Positions 8,089-16,090 of a stretch of DNA of 38,156 nt are shown here, in pieces. Under the pieces are notes generated by a model. The model was given only the letters and a program-made list of their open reading frames with translations, did not search any database and was not told where the DNA came from. Source of the DNA: an uncultured Oscillospiraceae bacterium (lineage in GTDB: Bacteria > Bacillota > Clostridia > Oscillospirales > Ruminococcaceae); the NCBI GenBank assembly GCA_934466455.1, contig CAKSLF010000016.1:1-38156 (forward strand). Direction: 5' to 3'. The position numbers and the translations under genes are program-made. The first letter of the stretch is position 1; each line of letters starts with the position of its first letter.

Positions 8089-9006
8089 ATGGCTTATCGT
8101 CCCGCAACAAAAAGCGGCGGCAAGGCTTTTTTTGTTCCTGCGGAAGCTGCCGAAAATCTTAAATCCTGTACTGCGGCGCAGCTCCGTATACTTTTGCTTG
8201 TGCTTAGCGGAAAAGCATCCGACCCGGAAGCGGCGGCAGCCGCCCTCGGAATTTCCTGCGATGATTCGAAGGATTATTTTGATTACTGGGTGGAACGGGG
8301 AGTATTTGAAAACGATTTGGCATCGGCTCCGGCTGCCTCAATAAAAAAAATCTCCTCCGCAAAGGAACAGCCCCCTCAGGAGCGTCTTTCCGTACAGGAG
8401 GTTCGCCGTCTTCAGCAGGAGGACGACGGCGTTGCCTTTGTTCTTCGTGAGGCGGAGCGTATCCTCGGCGGAACCTTTAATTCCTACGATACCGGAGTTC
8501 TTGCATGGTTGGTTTCCTCTGCGGGAGTTCCCCCGGAGGTGCTTGTCACCGTAATCGGATACTGTAATTCCATAGGTCACGGAAAACTGCGCTACATTCA
8601 AAAGGTTGCCCTTGAATGGCTGGACGCCGGAATAAGCACCGTCGAAATGGCGGAGGAGCGTATTCGGATCCTTACGGAGTCCGCCGGTTGGGAGGGTCAG
8701 ATGAAGTCCGTGCTGGAAATCCATGACCGCAGCCTTGTTCCCAAAGAGCGTGAATATTGCGAAAACTGGCGTAGGCTCGGGCTTTCGCCGGAGCTTGTCC
8801 GAGCTGCATACGAGCGTTCCGTGGAAAGTACCGGTAAGCGTTCCTTCGCTTACATAAACAAGGTTCTGATAAGCTGGAAGCAATCCGGCGTTACAACCCC
8901 CGCCCAGGCTGCGGCAGAAAAGAGCAAGGCAAAAGGCGAGGGCAAGCCGTCCTTTGACCTTGACGATGTGGAGCGCAAAATGCTGCTCGAAGTTCCCGCT
9001 TTTTGA
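8089..9006 (+). CDS. DnaD-domain replication initiation protein
   Basis: A 305-aa primosomal DnaD/DnaB-like protein, the Firmicutes factor that helps load the replicative helicase at oriC or stalled forks. An N-terminal winged-helix-like region (about 25-75) is followed by a Ser/Gln linker and two DnaD-type helical repeats, at about 112-190 (AERILGGTFNSYD, WLVSSAGVPPEVLVTVIGYC) and 217-272 (NWRRLGLSPELVRAAYE, AYINKVLISWKQ). The start ATG 8089 has a purine-rich site upstream. The stop codon overlaps a TTTTGAGCAT word. The DnaC-like ATPase starts 43 nt downstream, a usual pairing in Clostridia. Confidence 0.9.
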   Translation: MAYRPATKSGGKAFFVPAEAAENLKSCTAAQLRILLLVLSGKASDPEAAAAALGISCDDSKDYFDYWVERGVFENDLASAPAASIKKISSAKEQPPQERLSVQEVRRLQQEDDGVAFVLREAERILGGTFNSYDTGVLAWLVSSAGVPPEVLVTVIGYCNSIGHGKLRYIQKVALEWLDAGISTVEMAEERIRILTESAGWEGQMKSVLEIHDRSLVPKEREYCENWRRLGLSPELVRAAYERSVESTGKRSFAYINKVLISWKQSGVTTPAQAAAEKSKAKGEGKPSFDLDDVERKMLLEVPAF

Positions 9007-9049
9007 GCATTTATTATTTAATGTACTAATTTTATAGGGAGGAGTTTTA

Positions 9050-10024
9050 ATGCCGTATTCCCCCGAAATTTATCAATCCGCCGCACTTGTGCTTGAAAAA
9101 CGCCGTGATGAAGCGGAGCGCATTGCCGCAGCTCACCGGGAGGAGGTTTATGCCGCCGTTCCGGAAATAAAAGCTGTGGACGAAAAACTTTCCAAAGAAA
9201 TTTCGGATATTTCCGTAAAAATGCTGCAAAAGGACGCCGACGCAAACTCCGTTATCACGGAAATCCGCCTGCGCTGCGACCTTATGAAAGAGGAGCATGC
9301 CGAGCTTCTTTGTAAAAACGGATACCCAAAAAATTATTTTGAACCCGAGTATGTCTGCAAATACTGCGACGATACGGGACGCCACGACGGAAACCTTTGC
9401 GAGTGTTATAGGAGTATTTGCCGCAGCCTTGCACTTAAAGAACTTGAGGAAAGCTCCGGTGCGGCGGCGTGCTCCTTCGATAATTTTTCTCTTGATTATT
9501 ACGAGGACTGTGAGAGTGCCGACGCCCCAAGCCCCCGCAAAATGATGACCGGCATCTATAATTCCTGCCGAAACTATGCGGAAAATTTTTCGAAGGATTC
9601 ATGCAGTATTCTGATGATGGGAAAAACCGGGCTTGGAAAAACGCATCTTTCCCTTGCTATTGCAAAAACTGTTATTGAGCACGACTTCGGCGTGGTCTAT
9701 ATTCCCGCTCAAAGACTGTGCTCAAATCTCGAGCTTGAGCATTTCTCCAAAAGCGGCGGCGATGGAACATACAGAAAATACCTTGAGTGCGACCTCTTGA
9801 TAATAGACGACCTCGGTGCGGAATTTCCGACTCAGTTTACCGCTTCCTCCATCGGGAACCTTGTCAACGAGAGGCTTTGCCGCAACCTCCCCACAATAAT
9901 AAGCACAAACCTCGGCTCAGCCGAGCTTAAGGTCAAATATTCCGAAAGAACGGCAAGCCGCCTTTTGGGCGCATACAAAGCCGTTATGTTCATCGGAAAG
10001 GATGTTAGATTCATTAAAAAATAA
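9050..10024 (+). CDS. DnaC/IstB-like helicase-loader ATPase
   Basis: A 324-aa AAA+ protein expected to load the DnaB-type helicase together with the DnaD-like protein upstream. A helical N-terminus is followed by a Cys cluster (C103, C106, C117, C119: CKYC...CEC), probably a zinc site as in DnaI/DnaC. Walker A GKTGLGKT is at 191-198 and Walker B LLIIDDLGAEF near 249-259. RBS GGGAGGAG precedes ATG 9050. The IstB resemblance is a family matter; no transposase is nearby, so a chromosomal replication role is favoured. Confidence 0.92.
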   Translation: MPYSPEIYQSAALVLEKRRDEAERIAAAHREEVYAAVPEIKAVDEKLSKEISDISVKMLQKDADANSVITEIRLRCDLMKEEHAELLCKNGYPKNYFEPEYVCKYCDDTGRHDGNLCECYRSICRSLALKELEESSGAAACSFDNFSLDYYEDCESADAPSPRKMMTGIYNSCRNYAENFSKDSCSILMMGKTGLGKTHLSLAIAKTVIEHDFGVVYIPAQRLCSNLELEHFSKSGGDGTYRKYLECDLLIIDDLGAEFPTQFTASSIGNLVNERLCRNLPTIISTNLGSAELKVKYSERTASRLLGAYKAVMFIGKDVRFIKK

Positions 10025-10045
10025 GCCGAAAGGAAGAGTTTTAAA

Positions 10046-10552
10046 ATGAAGGTTCGTCCCGCAAAAAAATCGGATTTATCCGACATTGTAAACTGCGCAG
10101 AGCGCATTAAAAGCGAATATTTTCTCCGCCATAACATTCCGCAATGGCAGGACGGCTATCCCTCTAAAGAGGATTTTGCCGCCGATATAGAATCCGGCAG
10201 GCTGTTTGTAATGTATCTTGGCGAAGCCTTGATAGGATTTATCAGTGTATCCGCCGAGCATGAACCCAATTATGATGTTATCTATGAGGGCGAATGGAAA
10301 AGCAGTGAGCCCTATGTAGTTGTCCATCGTTTTGGAATCAACCCCGACTGGCACGGAATGGGTATGGGCACTTCCCTTTTTGGAATTGCTCCGCGCCTTT
10401 GTGAAGCGCACAAAATTCATTCAATCCGCATCGATACACATGAGCAAAACTCCGCCATGATACGCTTTCTCGAGAAAAACGGCTTTGAAAGGGCAGGCAT
10501 AATCCATCTTGCAAACGGAGAACCGAGAATTGCCTTTGAAAAAATTCTATAA
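10046..10552 (+). CDS. GNAT-family N-acetyltransferase
   Basis: A 168-aa acetyl-CoA-dependent transferase. The acetyl-CoA loop is RFGINPDWHGMGMGTSLF (residues about 94-111), with the C-terminal motif NSAMIRFLEKNGFERAG. Substrate unknown. It follows the DnaC-like gene by 21 nt with AAAGGAAG as RBS, so it is the end of that transcript; the satellite eutS promoter begins 30 nt after its stop. Confidence 0.9.
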   Translation: MKVRPAKKSDLSDIVNCAERIKSEYFLRHNIPQWQDGYPSKEDFAADIESGRLFVMYLGEALIGFISVSAEHEPNYDVIYEGEWKSSEPYVVVHRFGINPDWHGMGMGTSLFGIAPRLCEAHKIHSIRIDTHEQNSAMIRFLEKNGFERAGIIHLANGEPRIAFEKIL

Positions 10553-10582
10553 AAAGCCGGCAAATTTTGCTCTTTCGTGATA

Positions 10583-10611
10583 TTGACTGTTTCGAAGGAA
10601 AAGAGTATAAT
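10583..10611 (+). promoter_or_regulatory. Sigma-A promoter of the satellite eutS-eutS-eutP operon
   Basis: TTGACT (10583-10588), 17-nt spacer and TATAAT (10606-10611), about 85 nt before the first start codon. It shows that this cluster is an independent transcription unit rather than read-through from the replication genes. Confidence 0.85.
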
Positions 10612-10694
10612 TAATGTAATTAAATTGGGGGTATTCTGCGTTTTTCCTGCGGCTTCCCCAAAAAATCTCATTTCTGAAGAAAGGAATGGGCTTT

Positions 10695-11066
10695 ATGAGT
10701 GAACTTGAAAACAGCCATGACCAAATAAGAATAGTCCAGGAAACCGTTGCCGGCAAAGAGATTACCTTTGCTCATGTAATCGGCGGTCCCGCCCCTATTA
10801 TATATCAAAAGCTTGGTCTTAACCCTTCGATAGATTACGGTTCCACCGCAATAGGTATTATGAACCTAACCCCGCCGGAATCCGCCGTTATTGCCTCCGA
10901 TATTGCCGTAAAAAGCGGCAATGTCTATCTTGGTTTTGGCGACCGTTTTACCGGAACAATGATAATAACCGGTGACATTGCAGATGTTACCGCCGCCATA
11001 ACTCAGGTTGTTGATTATTTCCGTGATGTTATGGGCTATGTTGTCTGCAAGATAACCAAAAAGTAA
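10695..11066 (+). CDS. Second EutS/PduU-type microcompartment shell protein
   Basis: A 123-aa circularly permuted BMC protein, clearly related to EutS at 4408 (shared AIGI...LTPPESAVIASDIAVKS, LGFGDRFTGTMIITGD). Start ATG 10695 (MSELENS) is preferred to ATG 10686 because AAGGA directly abuts the latter. Relative to EutS it has four or so extra residues in the LNPSIDYGSTAIG loop and ends MGYVVCKITKK. There is no enzyme gene in the operon. It may replace EutS in hexamers or build another shell; this is inference. Confidence 0.92.
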   Translation: MSELENSHDQIRIVQETVAGKEITFAHVIGGPAPIIYQKLGLNPSIDYGSTAIGIMNLTPPESAVIASDIAVKSGNVYLGFGDRFTGTMIITGDIADVTAAITQVVDYFRDVMGYVVCKITKK

Positions 11067-11078
11067 GGTGCTGCCTGT

Positions 11079-11510
11079 ATGGGAGAGCGTATGACGAGGG
11101 AGGAATTCCTCGAAAAAATATTCAACAAAAAATACGACGAACTTAAAGGCAAAAAGCTGCGTCTTACCCGCCTTAATGTTCCGGCAAGAGAAATAAATTT
11201 TGCTCATGTTATCGGTACGGCAAGAAGAGAAATATACCAGAATATGAGTTTACATATCGGCACCCATTTTGGCGAGGATCATACCGGCGAATCCATAGGG
11301 CTTCTTCATGTTGTTCCAAACGAGGCAACTATTGTTGCCGCCGATATTGCCATGAAAAGCGGCGATGTGACAATAGGATTTCTCGACCGTTTCCGCGGGT
11401 CGGTAATAATCCTCGGCGATTTGCCGAATGTGCGAAGCGCAATTGAAGGAGTTGTCGATTTCTTCAAATATCAGCTTCATTTTACGGTATGCGACATTAC
11501 CGAGCAATAA
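11079..11510 (+). CDS. Third EutS/PduU-type shell protein with N-terminal extension
   Basis: A 143-aa EutS-like protein (FAHVIGTARREIYQ, ESIGLLHVVPNEATIVAADIAMKSGDV, IGFLDRFRGSVIILGD, VCDITEQ). Compared with EutS it has about 20 extra charged N-terminal residues (MGERMTREEFLEKIFNKKYD region) and a longer loop before ESIGL. Start ATG 11079 is listed; ATG 11091 with GGGAG 5-6 nt upstream is an equally good alternative. It follows the previous gene by 12 nt. The extension could be a partner-binding helix (inference). Confidence 0.9.
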   Translation: MGERMTREEFLEKIFNKKYDELKGKKLRLTRLNVPAREINFAHVIGTARREIYQNMSLHIGTHFGEDHTGESIGLLHVVPNEATIVAADIAMKSGDVTIGFLDRFRGSVIILGDLPNVRSAIEGVVDFFKYQLHFTVCDITEQ

Positions 11511-11531
11511 AAAGAGATTAAAATAAGCTTT

Positions 11532-12050
11532 ATGAAAAAACTGTTTCTTATGGGGCGAAGCGAAGCGGGAAAAACCTCCCTTACCCAAGCGATGAACGGG
11601 GAAAAGCTTCACTATCACAAAACCCAGTATACCAATACCGGCGCATACATAATAGACTCCCCCGGCGAATACGCCGAAACAAAGCATTGCGGGCTTGGGC
11701 TTGCGTGCTTTTCTTTCGAGGCGGATGTTCTTGCCCTGCTTATTGCAGCGGACGAACCCTTCAGCGTTTTTGAGGCAGACTGCCAGTGTTATACAAACCG
11801 TCCCCTCATCGGAATAATCACAAGAATAAATTCGCCATACGCAAACATCCCCATGGTGCGAAATTGGATGCAGATTTCCGGATGCGAGCGCATTTTTGAG
11901 GTGGACAGTGCCACCGGCGAAGGCATTGATGAGCTTAAAGCATATCTTGACGGCGACCCGGTAAAGCGCACTTGGCAGGAAGCACGTGCCATGCAGGACA
12001 GAGGTCTTAACGAATGGGACGACCCCGAAAAATACGGCATTAAATTTTAA
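11532..12050 (+). CDS. Second EutP/PduV-like P-loop protein with altered G4 motif
   Basis: A 172-aa paralogue of EutP. G1 GRSEAGKT (8-15) and G3 DSPGEY (42-47) are intact, but the G4 position reads TRIN (97-100) instead of TKID, lacking the Lys and Asp that confer guanine specificity. It also has a charged C-terminal tail of about 30 residues absent from EutP at 3920. It ends the satellite operon, 21 nt after the third EutS, with a weak RBS, and is closed by a strong terminator. Its nucleotide and role are open. Confidence 0.88.
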   Translation: MKKLFLMGRSEAGKTSLTQAMNGEKLHYHKTQYTNTGAYIIDSPGEYAETKHCGLGLACFSFEADVLALLIAADEPFSVFEADCQCYTNRPLIGIITRINSPYANIPMVRNWMQISGCERIFEVDSATGEGIDELKAYLDGDPVKRTWQEARAMQDRGLNEWDDPEKYGIKF

Positions 12051-12051
12051 T

Positions 12052-12089
12052 AAAAAAGCGTCCTTTTTTCAAAGGACGCTTTTTTTTGC
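12052..12089 (+). terminator. Intrinsic terminator of the satellite operon
   Basis: AAAAAAGCGTCCTTT pairs perfectly with its complement at 12071-12085 around TTTC, then a T tract. It starts 1 nt after the stop codon. Confidence 0.95.
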
Positions 12090-12092
12090 ACA

Positions 12093-12124
12093 AAAAATAC
12101 CTGCGCAGCTGCGCAGGTATTTTT
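12093..12124 (-). terminator. 32-bp perfect palindrome, terminator of the zinc-ribbon gene
   Basis: AAAAATACCTGCGCAG is followed directly by its exact reverse complement. It lies 5 nt beyond the stop of the minus-strand gene and should act as a bidirectional terminator between convergent genes. Confidence 0.85.
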
Positions 12125-12128
12125 CTTC

Positions 12129-13106
12129 TCATACCGTCGGCATTATAAAGTACGGAGAAGCAACAATCCAAGCAGCAAGGGCAAAGCTTGCCGCAAGGGA
12201 AAGCACCGCAAGGATAACAGGAACAACAAGACTTGTTCCCCCTTTTATTCTAAGAGTACTTACATATTCCGCCGGGTTTATCGCTCCCTCGCTGTCCGTA
12301 AGGCGTTCCCTTATTTTTTTTACGGAGGAAATCACCTTTTGATAATAAATCCTGTTTGTAAAAAGGAAAAGCGCAATGCGCATTGCCCAAATCAGCACGC
12401 TTGCCACAAGACCGTATATTGCAAGTGTTTCCTGATGCGGAACCTCCCATATCACTTGGGAAAGCAGCCCCATCTCCACATAATATTCCTGCACGGCCTG
12501 AAGATTTATCAGCATTTCCGGGACGCTTAAAACAGCCGTTGCCGCAAGTACAGCCGCCCCAAGAGCATACATCTTTCTAAAAAAGAGATAAAAGTAAGAG
12601 AAAATAAAGGCAGAAAAATTTGTATCAAACTTTCTTCCCCTTGCAAACATAACAAAGCGCACAAGAAAATAATTAAGCCCGCTTTTTAAGTAATTTGCAG
12701 CTTCCTTTGGGCTTACGCCGTCAAAATCCTGCCCGGCAAAAAGCTCGTCGAAAGCTCTTTCGTTTTCCCTTTCAAACTCTGCCCGAGATTGCGCAGCCTG
12801 CCTTATAAGAGGTGCGCCGCAGTTTATGCAATATTTTCCGCTGCGGGGATTTTCGGTTCCGCAATATTGGCAAATAACCCGGGGTTCTCCCTGCTCCGGT
12901 TGTATGGAGGGTGCCTCCGGCACGGCGGTATAAGCCGTTTCGCTCCATTCAAAGCTTCCGTGCCTGTCTTGGTTTGCACAGTGCCCAAGGCTGTTATAAC
13001 ATTCTCTGTGGTGCGGAGTTCCGCATTCCGGACACACTACAATGTCGTCATCTTTGCCGAAAGCTTTTCCGCAAACCGGGCATTTTTCATCATAATAGTT
13101 TTGCAT
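12129..13106 (-). CDS. RING/zinc-ribbon membrane protein (DUF2628-like)
   Basis: A 325-aa protein with two zinc modules and a membrane part. The first is a prokaryotic RING-like finger, C9-C12, C25-C28, H33-C36, C43 (CPVCGKAF, VVCPECGTPHHREC). The second is a zinc ribbon, C79-C82 and C93-C96. A long soluble linker follows, then about three to four hydrophobic segments from residue 180 to the end, where DUF2628-type proteins carry their membrane domain. RBS AAAGGA lies 7 nt before ATG 13106. Function unknown; a membrane-anchored adaptor is a reasonable guess. Confidence 0.85.
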   Translation of the reverse strand: MQNYYDEKCPVCGKAFGKDDDIVVCPECGTPHHRECYNSLGHCANQDRHGSFEWSETAYTAVPEAPSIQPEQGEPRVICQYCGTENPRSGKYCINCGAPLIRQAAQSRAEFERENERAFDELFAGQDFDGVSPKEAANYLKSGLNYFLVRFVMFARGRKFDTNFSAFIFSYFYLFFRKMYALGAAVLAATAVLSVPEMLINLQAVQEYYVEMGLLSQVIWEVPHQETLAIYGLVASVLIWAMRIALFLFTNRIYYQKVISSVKKIRERLTDSEGAINPAEYVSTLRIKGGTSLVVPVILAVLSLAASFALAAWIVASPYFIMPTV

Positions 13107-13329
13107 ATTTCCGTCCTTTCGACCGAAAAGAATTTTTTTCCTTATATATTATAATTAGAAATGAGCATAAAATCAAATTATTTATTGATTGTTTACAATA
13201 TCTTTTCAATTAAGCCGCTTTTTCGTACCGGAAAGGCGTACAATTTTGTCCTTTTTTTGCACTATATAGTGAGGAGTTTTTTCTCTTACTCGCAAAGCAA
13301 ACCTTTCATACATAAAAGGAGGTACTGTT

Positions 13330-13713
13330 ATGAAGTATTCAAACAAAATTATTCAAAGCAGAAAGGAGAATGTGTACCGAAAAATTATCGACCGTGCGCC
13401 GGAAGGGTATTTGCTAAATGAAAACACCCTTGAAACAATGGCAAAAATTCTTGATCCGCTTATTTTATCCACCGCAGATGATCCTTCGGTGGATTTTTTT
13501 CTGCCGAAGCATTTTGAAGGCGATATTATGCCTTCTGTTGCAACGGTAATGCTGACCTCAAAAAAGCTTGTTTTTGATTCTCCCGAAAAATTAGCGTTGC
13601 TTGCCGCCTCGGTAAAAAGCATGACAATCGGCTGCACTTTTGAAGCGGCAAGAGAAAATTGCGTTCAGATTTCGATTGATATTCAGGGTTCGTATGTTTC
13701 TTTTCAAAAATAA
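13330..13713 (+). CDS. Small protein of unknown function
   Basis: A 127-aa soluble protein with a very strong RBS (AAAGGAGG, 6 nt before ATG 13330). I do not recognise it. The N-terminus is basic, the middle is rich in hydrophobic beta-like stretches (SVATVMLTSKKLVF), and there is no signal peptide. It is followed after 13 nt by another small gene with the same RBS, so the two form a unit. No convincing sigma-A promoter is visible in the 223-nt AT-rich upstream gap. Confidence 0.75.
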   Translation: MKYSNKIIQSRKENVYRKIIDRAPEGYLLNENTLETMAKILDPLILSTADDPSVDFFLPKHFEGDIMPSVATVMLTSKKLVFDSPEKLALLAASVKSMTIGCTFEAARENCVQISIDIQGSYVSFQK

Positions 13714-13726
13714 AGGAGGTATAAAA

Positions 13727-14128
13727 ATGGATAAAAATAATTTTTCCGTAAAAGAATGTATAGACCTGCTTATGAATAACGCCTATGGCAAAGCCCCTAC
13801 CGGGTTTAGGCTCAACGGCTGTCTTTTCTCCCGGCTGTATGATGTATTCCAGTTCCTTGTTGAAATTGCCGTAATCGAAACAGAGTCCCACGGACACATT
13901 TTCTTGCCCTTTATTGACCTTTTACCCGGGAAAATCTGCAACGGAAGATGCTCCTTAAAGGTTTGTATCGAGCTTTGTCAGCTTGATATCAGCGAATCTA
14001 CTATAGACAGCTTTATTCATGTTCTTTGCGTATGTGCGGATTCCTTTTCGGTAACTTCGCTTGAAGACAGCGGCAACATTCTTCTGGAGGTATCGCTTAA
14101 TGGCATTTACATTAAAAATGAACCGTAA
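13727..14128 (+). CDS. Small protein of unknown function, partner of the preceding gene
   Basis: A 133-aa protein starting at ATG 13727, 7 nt after AAAGGAGG. Not recognised. It has several cysteines in the second half (ICNGRCSLKVCIELCQ, VLCVCAD) and a hydrophobic central segment (LFSRLYDVFQFLVEIAVI) but no clear membrane helix. Read-through from the gene at 13330 is likely. Confidence 0.75.
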   Translation: MDKNNFSVKECIDLLMNNAYGKAPTGFRLNGCLFSRLYDVFQFLVEIAVIETESHGHIFLPFIDLLPGKICNGRCSLKVCIELCQLDISESTIDSFIHVLCVCADSFSVTSLEDSGNILLEVSLNGIYIKNEP

Positions 14129-14182
14129 TTTGATTATTATGCATAAATTTCGCCCTTAATTCGCATAAAATAAATAAATGCT

Positions 14183-14211
14183 TTGACATTACGCAGTAAA
14201 ACATCTATAAT
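14183..14211 (+). promoter_or_regulatory. Consensus sigma-A promoter of prfB
   Basis: TTGACA (14183-14188), 17-nt spacer, TATAAT (14206-14211). It lies about 105 nt before the prfB start, inside an otherwise empty 188-nt gap. Confidence 0.9.
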
Positions 14212-14316
14212 AGTATTTTGTAAAATGCAATAAATTTGCCTGTTTATCTCGTAGCACCGAATAATTTAATGATTTTTTCGCTTGAATATAAACAGAATTG
14301 ATTCGGAGGAATTAGA

Positions 14317-15450
14317 ATGCTTGAATTAGAAGAACTGCGCCTGCGCCTTCTTGGAATGAAACCGCAAATCGACGACCTTGCCGATGCGCTTGGGCTTGAG
14401 CAGTGCCGTGCGGAGGTTCGCCGCCTTGAGGCTCAGCAGGCGGATCCCGACTTTTGGAATGATGTGGAAACATCCTCAAAAGTACAAAAAAAATTGAGCC
14501 AGCTTAACAGCAAAATCGCTTCTCACAAGGATCTCGAAAATCGCTATGACGACGCAATGACTCTTATTGAAATGGCTTCGGAAGAGGACGACCGCAACCT
14601 TTATGAAGAAGCTCTCGGCGAGGTCGATAAACTTGCGGAAGATGTTGACCGCATAAAGCTTACAACCCTGCTTACTGGCGAATATGATGACAGCAATGCA
14701 ATCCTCACCTTCCATGCAGGTGCCGGCGGCACCGAGGCACAGGATTGGTGCCAGATGCTCTACCGTATGTACACCGCATGGGCGACCCGCCACAATTACA
14801 AATATACCCTTGTCGATTGGCTTGACGGAGAAGACGCCGGACTTAAATCCGCAACAATCATTGTTGAAGGGGAGAATGTCTACGGCTTCCTCAAGTCCGA
14901 AAACGGCGTTCACCGTCTTGTTCGTATTTCTCCTTTTGACGCCTCCGGTCGTCGCCATACCTCCTTTGCTTCTCTTGAAGTTATGCCGGAAATTGAGGAC
15001 GACAAATCCATTGAAATCCGTGAAGAGGATATTAAAATGGATGTTTACCGTGCCTCCGGCGCAGGCGGTCAGAAGGTCAACAAAACCTCCTCTGCCGTTC
15101 GCCTTACCCATATTCCCACAGGCATTGTTGTTTGCTCCCAGATAGAGCGTTCCCAGCACCAGAACCGTGAGGTTTGTATGAATATGCTCCGCTCCAAGCT
15201 TGTTGAAATAAAAGAGCGTGAGCACCTTGAAAAAATCGAGGATATCAAGGGCGTACAAAAGGAAATCGCATGGGGAAGCCAAATTCGCTCCTATGTCTTT
15301 ATGCCATACACCCTTGTTAAAGACCACCGCACCGGCTTTGAAAGCGGAAATATTCAAGCGGTTATGGACGGCGATATAGACGGCTTTATCAACGCATATC
15401 TTAAACAGCTGAGCCGCGGACACTTTGACGGCGGCGACGATATTGAATAA
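14317..15450 (+). CDS. prfB: Peptide chain release factor 2
   Basis: RF2 ends translation at UGA and UAA. The 377-aa protein shows the tripeptide anticodon SPF at 205-207 (ISPFDASGRRH) and the catalytic GGQ at 250-252 (GAGGQKVNKTSSAVRLTH). In most bacteria the gene is split by an in-frame UGA near codon 25 with +1 frameshift autoregulation; here the N-terminal region RLRLLGMKPQIDDLADALGL is read through in one frame with no such site. RBS GGAGGAATTAGA precedes ATG 14317. Single gene, closed by the terminator at 15472. Confidence 0.97.
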   Translation: MLELEELRLRLLGMKPQIDDLADALGLEQCRAEVRRLEAQQADPDFWNDVETSSKVQKKLSQLNSKIASHKDLENRYDDAMTLIEMASEEDDRNLYEEALGEVDKLAEDVDRIKLTTLLTGEYDDSNAILTFHAGAGGTEAQDWCQMLYRMYTAWATRHNYKYTLVDWLDGEDAGLKSATIIVEGENVYGFLKSENGVHRLVRISPFDASGRRHTSFASLEVMPEIEDDKSIEIREEDIKMDVYRASGAGGQKVNKTSSAVRLTHIPTGIVVCSQIERSQHQNREVCMNMLRSKLVEIKEREHLEKIEDIKGVQKEIAWGSQIRSYVFMPYTLVKDHRTGFESGNIQAVMDGDIDGFINAYLKQLSRGHFDGGDDIE

Positions 15451-15471
15451 TTTTTGTTTGTATAGAATAAT

Positions 15472-15502
15472 CCCCCGTGCTCAAATGAGCACGGGGGATT
15501 AT
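15472..15502. terminator. Bidirectional terminator built from an inverted TTTGAGCAC pair
   Basis: CCCCCGTGCTCA-AA-TGAGCACGGGGG (15472-15497) followed by a T-rich run, between convergent prfB and the gene at 15521. The stem contains GTGCTCA and TGAGCAC face to face, the same word that recurs throughout the window. Confidence 0.92.
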
Positions 15503-15520
15503 TTTCGCTTTAACAGTTTT

Positions 15521-15967
15521 TTACCCTATTAGCTGACCGTCTGGATAAACACTTAATGTATATGTTTTTACAATACTCGATCCTTCTCCAAGAGGAACAC
15601 ATCTTACGGTTACCTCTACTTGATCATCACGCCCAGAAACAAAAACCATATTTGCTGTAACCCTATAATCGGGATCGTTAGACACGCATTTAGTAGATGA
15701 ACTGCCCAAATCAATATACGCATCATCAAAATTATAAAAGAATTTTATCCTTATCGTACAATACCCTAATAAATCACCAGTTATATCTTCATAAATACTT
15801 TTCCTTCGTGTCTCAATAGCAGAATCATAAAGCGTCAAAGGTAGAACAGATACATCCTGCGTTCCACTATAATACTTTTCCTCAATATAATATTCTTGGG
15901 CAAATGCTTGTGCAGAAATAACAGCAACCATAACAAGTGCCAACCAACAGGATATAAGCTTCTTCAT
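15521..15967 (-). CDS. Secreted protein resembling the sensor domain of the adjacent BlaR-like protein
   Basis: A 148-aa protein with an N-terminal signal peptide (MKKLISCWLALVMVAVISAQ, cleavage near AFA-Q). Start ATG 15967 has AAAGGA 9 nt upstream; an upstream ATG in frame is less well placed. From residue 62 (ITGDLLG) to the end (SVYPDGQL) it lines up by eye with residues 366-444 of the BlaR-like protein next door (ITGETMG ... KTYPDSNV), sharing ITG, FD, a mid-domain Cys and YPD. Probably a beta-rich exported domain. The DNA is more AT-rich than its surroundings. Function unknown. Confidence 0.75.
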   Translation of the reverse strand: MKKLISCWLALVMVAVISAQAFAQEYYIEEKYYSGTQDVSVLPLTLYDSAIETRRKSIYEDITGDLLGYCTIRIKFFYNFDDAYIDLGSSSTKCVSNDPDYRVTANMVFVSGRDDQVEVTVRCVPLGEGSSIVKTYTLSVYPDGQLIG

Positions 15968-16090
15968 AATTTTCAATCCTTTCATTTAAAATTCTCTTAC
16001 GCATCTATTATCACGCTTAATTCGTTATGCTTCTATATCACCTCCCACTTATAGTGTATTAGGGTAGTTTTTTGGACAATCACTACCTTT

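Noticed and set aside
9050..10024. IstB-type transposition helper
   Set aside because: No IS21 transposase or terminal repeats nearby; pairing with a DnaD gene favours helicase loading.
14317..14420. RF2 programmed frameshift
   Set aside because: No in-frame TGA or CTT-TGA-C heptamer is present; the frame is continuous through the region.
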